NCBI GenBank assembly: GCA_903970355.1
Contig: CAJCIF010000326.1
Location: 1 to 7,873 of the forward strand
DNA: 7,873 bases
Source: Actinomycetota bacterium
Lineage (GTDB): Bacteria > Cyanobacteriota > Vampirovibrionia > Obscuribacterales > Obscuribacteraceae
Direction: 5' to 3'
A program made the translations under genes and the position numbers. Every line of letters begins with the position of its first letter. Position 1 is the stretch's first letter. A model generated the notes under the pieces. The model was not told the origin of the DNA and did not search any database. It saw nothing but the letters and a program-made list of their open reading frames with translations. This document shows positions 6,172-7,873 of this stretch, in pieces.

Positions 6172-6250
6172 ATACGCGAATTCGTGCATTGACTGCCTTT
6201 CGTAACAGTCCGAGAGAGGGACTATTACACGGATTCGCGTATTTACGAAA
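6172..6250. repeat. Long imperfect inverted repeat with nested hairpin and possible pseudoknot
   Basis: ATACGCGAATTCGTG (6172-6186) pairs with CACGGATTCGCGTAT (6228-6242) at 14 of 15 positions around a 41-nt loop. Inside the loop AGTCC (6207-6211) and GGACT (6219-6223) form a second stem. In addition TTTCGTAA (6198-6205) is exactly complementary to TTACGAAA (6243-6250), which directly follows the outer stem, so an H-type pseudoknot is geometrically possible. It begins 7 nt after the kinase stop and ends 50 nt before the next start. There is no T-run after the stem, so it is not a classic intrinsic terminator. Confidence 0.6.
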
Positions 6251-6299
6251 AGCCAACGCCGGACTAAATTGAGTTTATGAGCCGACGGGGGGAAATTCC

Positions 6300-6803
6300 A
6301 TGAGCGTTCAATGTTTAGTCAAACCAACAGTGAGAACGAATATAAACAGAACAAGAAAGAACGCTCGTCGGCGACGGCTGGCATCGAAAGACAGATCAAT
6401 TTTTCGCTTAGCAGCAACTGCCTTCATCGCAATTACTATTCTCGGTTACCACGCGACTTTGTGCTCCGCACATTGGCCGGCATTTCTGCTTGTTATGACG
6501 GTATGCCTTGCCCTTAGCCTTCGTAAGTCAAATCGAAAACCGACGGGTGAAGTGAAGTTTCCGCTTTTCTGGAAGGCACCAAATCACACCCAACTCTTTT
6601 TTGCACGTGTACAACATGGCTTTTTCCGGAAACGGGTTTTAGCAGAACGCGATGGATTTCCCTACTTTAGAACACGTCTTCAGCTTGAGCCGGTCGAAAA
6701 TGGCTTTATCTGGGCAATTGACGATGTGCCAGGATGCTCACCAGCTGCTGCAGACCTGGATGGTTACCAGCCGGTTGATTTTGTATTCAAACGCGTTTCG
6801 TAA
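6300..6803 (+). CDS. Hypothetical two-helix membrane protein
   Basis: This 167-residue frame starts at ATG 6300, preceded by a G-rich ribosome binding site (GGGGGGAAA, 6287-6295). The N-terminus is very basic (RTNINRTRKNARRRRLASKDR). Two hydrophobic segments follow, FRLAATAFIAITILGYHA (about 35-52) and HWPAFLLVMTVCLALSL (about 58-74), giving a helical hairpin. By the positive-inside rule both ends should face the cytoplasm. The C-terminal ~90 residues look like a small folded domain with aromatic-rich stretches (FPLFWKAPNHTQLFFARVQHGFF and FIWAIDDVPG). I recognise no family. It is on the same strand as the two-component genes but separated by 134 bp holding a structured inverted repeat, so it may be an independent unit. 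It converges with the EF-hand gene, 16 bp away. Reality is supported by the start context and the membrane topology rather than homology. Confidence 0.6.
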   Translation: MSVQCLVKPTVRTNINRTRKNARRRRLASKDRSIFRLAATAFIAITILGYHATLCSAHWPAFLLVMTVCLALSLRKSNRKPTGEVKFPLFWKAPNHTQLFFARVQHGFFRKRVLAERDGFPYFRTRLQLEPVENGFIWAIDDVPGCSPAAADLDGYQPVDFVFKRVS

Positions 6804-6819
6804 TGAACCATATTTGGTA

Positions 6820-7155
6820 TCAAAGGTGAGGAGTGGCAAAGTACTCTTGCAAATCGACGAGTGAAATTCCTTTGCGCCCATCAGCCCATTCTTCTTGGTA
6901 AGTGCTCTCGATGTCGTTAATTCGTCGAAGCAGAAAAGTAATGAAAGCTTTCTGACGCAAATCGAATCCGTTGTTTTCGAATGCGTCTTCCAATTCTTGG
7001 TCCGTTAAAAAGCCATCGCCATCTGCATCCAGTACATCGAAAAAATCGAAGGCGAACAATTTTATCTCGGCGAACGTGTCCCCGATTTTGATGCCGCCGA
7101 TGCGATAGGTTTTCAGCCAATCATTTATGTGATCAACTTTTTCTTCCGGAGCCAT
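6820..7155 (-). CDS. EF-hand calcium-binding domain protein
   Basis: The protein has 111 residues from ATG 7155. I prefer this start because GAGGGA lies 9 nt upstream; a TTG at 7248, only 4 nt after the stop of the preceding gene, would add 31 basic residues but has no ribosome binding site. Residues 43-54 are a textbook EF-hand loop, D-A-D-G-D-G-F-L-T-D-Q-E, with ligands at positions 1, 3, 5, 9 and 12, flanked by helices FAFDFFDVL and ELEDAFENN. A second, degenerate half-site lies near the C-terminus (ADGRKGISLVDLQEYF), with few ligands and Asp at the last position, so it probably pairs structurally without strong Ca2+ binding. There is no signal peptide or membrane segment, so it is cytoplasmic, possibly a calcium sensor or buffer. 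It follows the LOG-family gene on the same strand at 97 bp, likely in one transcript. Confidence 0.8.
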   Translation of the reverse strand: MAPEEKVDHINDWLKTYRIGGIKIGDTFAEIKLFAFDFFDVLDADGDGFLTDQELEDAFENNGFDLRQKAFITFLLRRINDIESTYQEEWADGRKGISLVDLQEYFATPHL

Positions 7156-7164
7156 AAGTCCGAT

Positions 7165-7170
7165 TCCCTC
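7165..7170 (-). promoter_or_regulatory. Ribosome binding site deciding the EF-hand gene start
   Basis: On the minus strand GAGGGA (7170-7165) lies 9 nt before ATG at 7155, which favours this start over the upstream TTG at 7248. Confidence 0.65.
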
Positions 7171-7252
7171 TTGACGGCGCCGCACACTCTTTGCATATTT
7201 AGCACAGATACGCGTCCGTTTTAACAGGAAATGACGGATATCCGCCAAAATT

Positions 7253-7837
7253 TTAAGTCTGTTTGACGCTCAGCCACTTGGTTGATTCAGGTACGACGAT
7301 AGTTGAAAGAGTAGATAGAAGCCTAGCAGGATCACTATCCGCGATGATTAAGGCGCGATCGACTTCGCGCAGAAAGCCCTGCGTAACAGCATGGTCGCAC
7401 ATAGCCAATAGTCCATCATAGTAGCCATCTATGTTTAGTAGCCCGGAGGGCTTGCGATGAACACCGAGTTGAGACCAGGTCACAACTTCAAAAAATTCTT
7501 CAAAGGTGCCAAAACCGCCGGGCAAAGCAATAAACATGTCGGAGAGATTCGCCATCATGGCTTTGCGCTCGTGCATGGAGTCGACAATTTTCAACTCGGT
7601 GATTCCTTCATGGCCGAGTTCGACGTCGAAAAGCGCCTTCGGAATGATACCAGTGACATGACCACCAGCCGACACTGCTCCATCGGCTACTGCTCCCATT
7701 AGTCCGACGTGTCCGCCGCCATAAACCAAGCCAAAGCCACTTTCAGCCAGTAGTCGGCCCACTTGCAAGGCCGTCTCTCGATAGATAGGACGCGAGCCCG
7801 AATACGAGCCGCAAAAAACGCAAACCCATCGTTTCAG
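7253..7837 (-). CDS. LOG-family protein (TIGR00730; cytokinin riboside 5'-monophosphate phosphoribohydrolase-like)
   Basis: The frame carries a lysine-decarboxylase-like LOG Rossmann protein. Family motifs are CVFCGSYSG near the N-terminus, GLVYGGGHVGLMG, MHERK (catalytic Arg region) and PGGFGTFEE (the PGGxGTxxE signature). Family enzymes hydrolyse N6-substituted adenosine or AMP 5'-monophosphates to free base and ribose 5-phosphate; in bacteria the natural substrate is often just a nucleotide monophosphate. The start is a problem. An in-frame TAG lies at 7852-7850, and the only start-like codons before the core are CTG at 7837 (gives 194 residues, the usual family length, beginning LKRWVCVFCGS) and TTG at 7768 (gives 171 residues and loses the nucleotide-binding N-terminus). 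I use the CTG because the N-terminal motif is clearly encoded. No Shine-Dalgarno is seen for either. The EF-hand gene follows downstream. Confidence 0.85.
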   Translation of the reverse strand: MKRWVCVFCGSYSGSRPIYRETALQVGRLLAESGFGLVYGGGHVGLMGAVADGAVSAGGHVTGIIPKALFDVELGHEGITELKIVDSMHERKAMMANLSDMFIALPGGFGTFEEFFEVVTWSQLGVHRKPSGLLNIDGYYDGLLAMCDHAVTQGFLREVDRALIIADSDPARLLSTLSTIVVPESTKWLSVKQT

Positions 7838-7849
7838 GCAATGGAGAAA

Positions 7850-7873
7850 CTAGGTGCTGCCGCGCAGCGTAGC
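7850..7873 (-). repeat. Possible start of a third GC-rich repeat copy, cut by window edge
   Basis: On the minus strand the last bases read GCTACGCTGCGCGGCAGCACC, which resembles GCTTCGCTGCGCCAATGCTCC inside copy A at 2784-2804 (about 15 of 21 positions). It sits upstream of the LOG gene, so it would again lie behind a minus-strand gene outside the window. The match is short and low-complexity. Confidence 0.3.

Noticed and set aside
6311..6517. Alternative plus-strand frame within the membrane protein gene
   Set aside because: No ribosome binding site and lower protein-like quality than the 6300-6803 frame with its two hydrophobic helices.
6804..6818. ACCA-TATT-TGGT hairpin in the convergent 16-bp gap
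   Set aside because: A 4-bp stem is too weak, with no T-run on either strand.

Overview
The window reads as bacterial chromosome of moderate GC content, gene-dense, with intergenic gaps no longer than about 220 bases. Long kinesin-light-chain-type TPR proteins, many small secreted proteins of unknown function, an EF-hand protein and scattered GC-rich intergenic repeats recall large-genome members of the non-photosynthetic sister lineage of Cyanobacteria (Vampirovibrionia/Melainabacteria, e.g. Obscuribacterales). This is an impression from gene style, not a phylogenetic result.

Layout, left to right. (1) 1-622, minus: N-terminal part of a membrane glycosyltransferase of the ArnT/PMT (GT39) type, running off the window. 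(2) 677-2266, plus: exported solenoid of about twelve 42-residue TPRs, divergent from (1). (3) 2340-2735, plus: small secreted, strongly basic Q/N-rich protein with a GTG start fixed by a good ribosome binding site. (4) 2836-3243, minus: small secreted, acidic Ser/Thr/Gly-rich protein. Its promoter carries four GTCA repeats at exact 11-bp spacing followed by a -10-like hexamer, the architecture of a PhoB-dependent promoter. A related ~94-bp repeat lies on each side of this gene in inverted orientation (2738-2832 and 3353-3445). (5) 3460-3891, minus: RlpA-like double-psi beta-barrel cell-wall protein. (6-7) 4113-4760 and 4735-6165, plus: overlapping NarL/FixJ response regulator and soluble HisKA_3 histidine kinase. 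(8) 6300-6803, plus: orphan two-helix membrane protein, preceded by a long inverted repeat. (9-10) 6820-7155 and 7253-7837, minus: EF-hand protein and a LOG-family phosphoribohydrolase.

The common theme is the cell envelope: a lipid- or glycan-modifying glycosyltransferase, an exported TPR scaffold, two exported low-complexity proteins and a peptidoglycan-acting RlpA, next to a two-component system that could control some of them. The strongest regulatory signal is the Pho-box array in front of gene 4, which suggests induction under phosphate starvation. The two-component pair sits divergently from the rlpA-like gene across a 221-bp spacer containing a clear dyad, so control of rlpA by this system is plausible but not shown.

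I see no complete new multi-gene defence or mobile system, no CRISPR array, tRNA, rRNA or insertion sequence. The features most likely to be undescribed are the Pho-regulated secreted protein bracketed by repeats, the nested inverted repeat at 6172-6250, and the kinase's unrecognised N-terminal domain.
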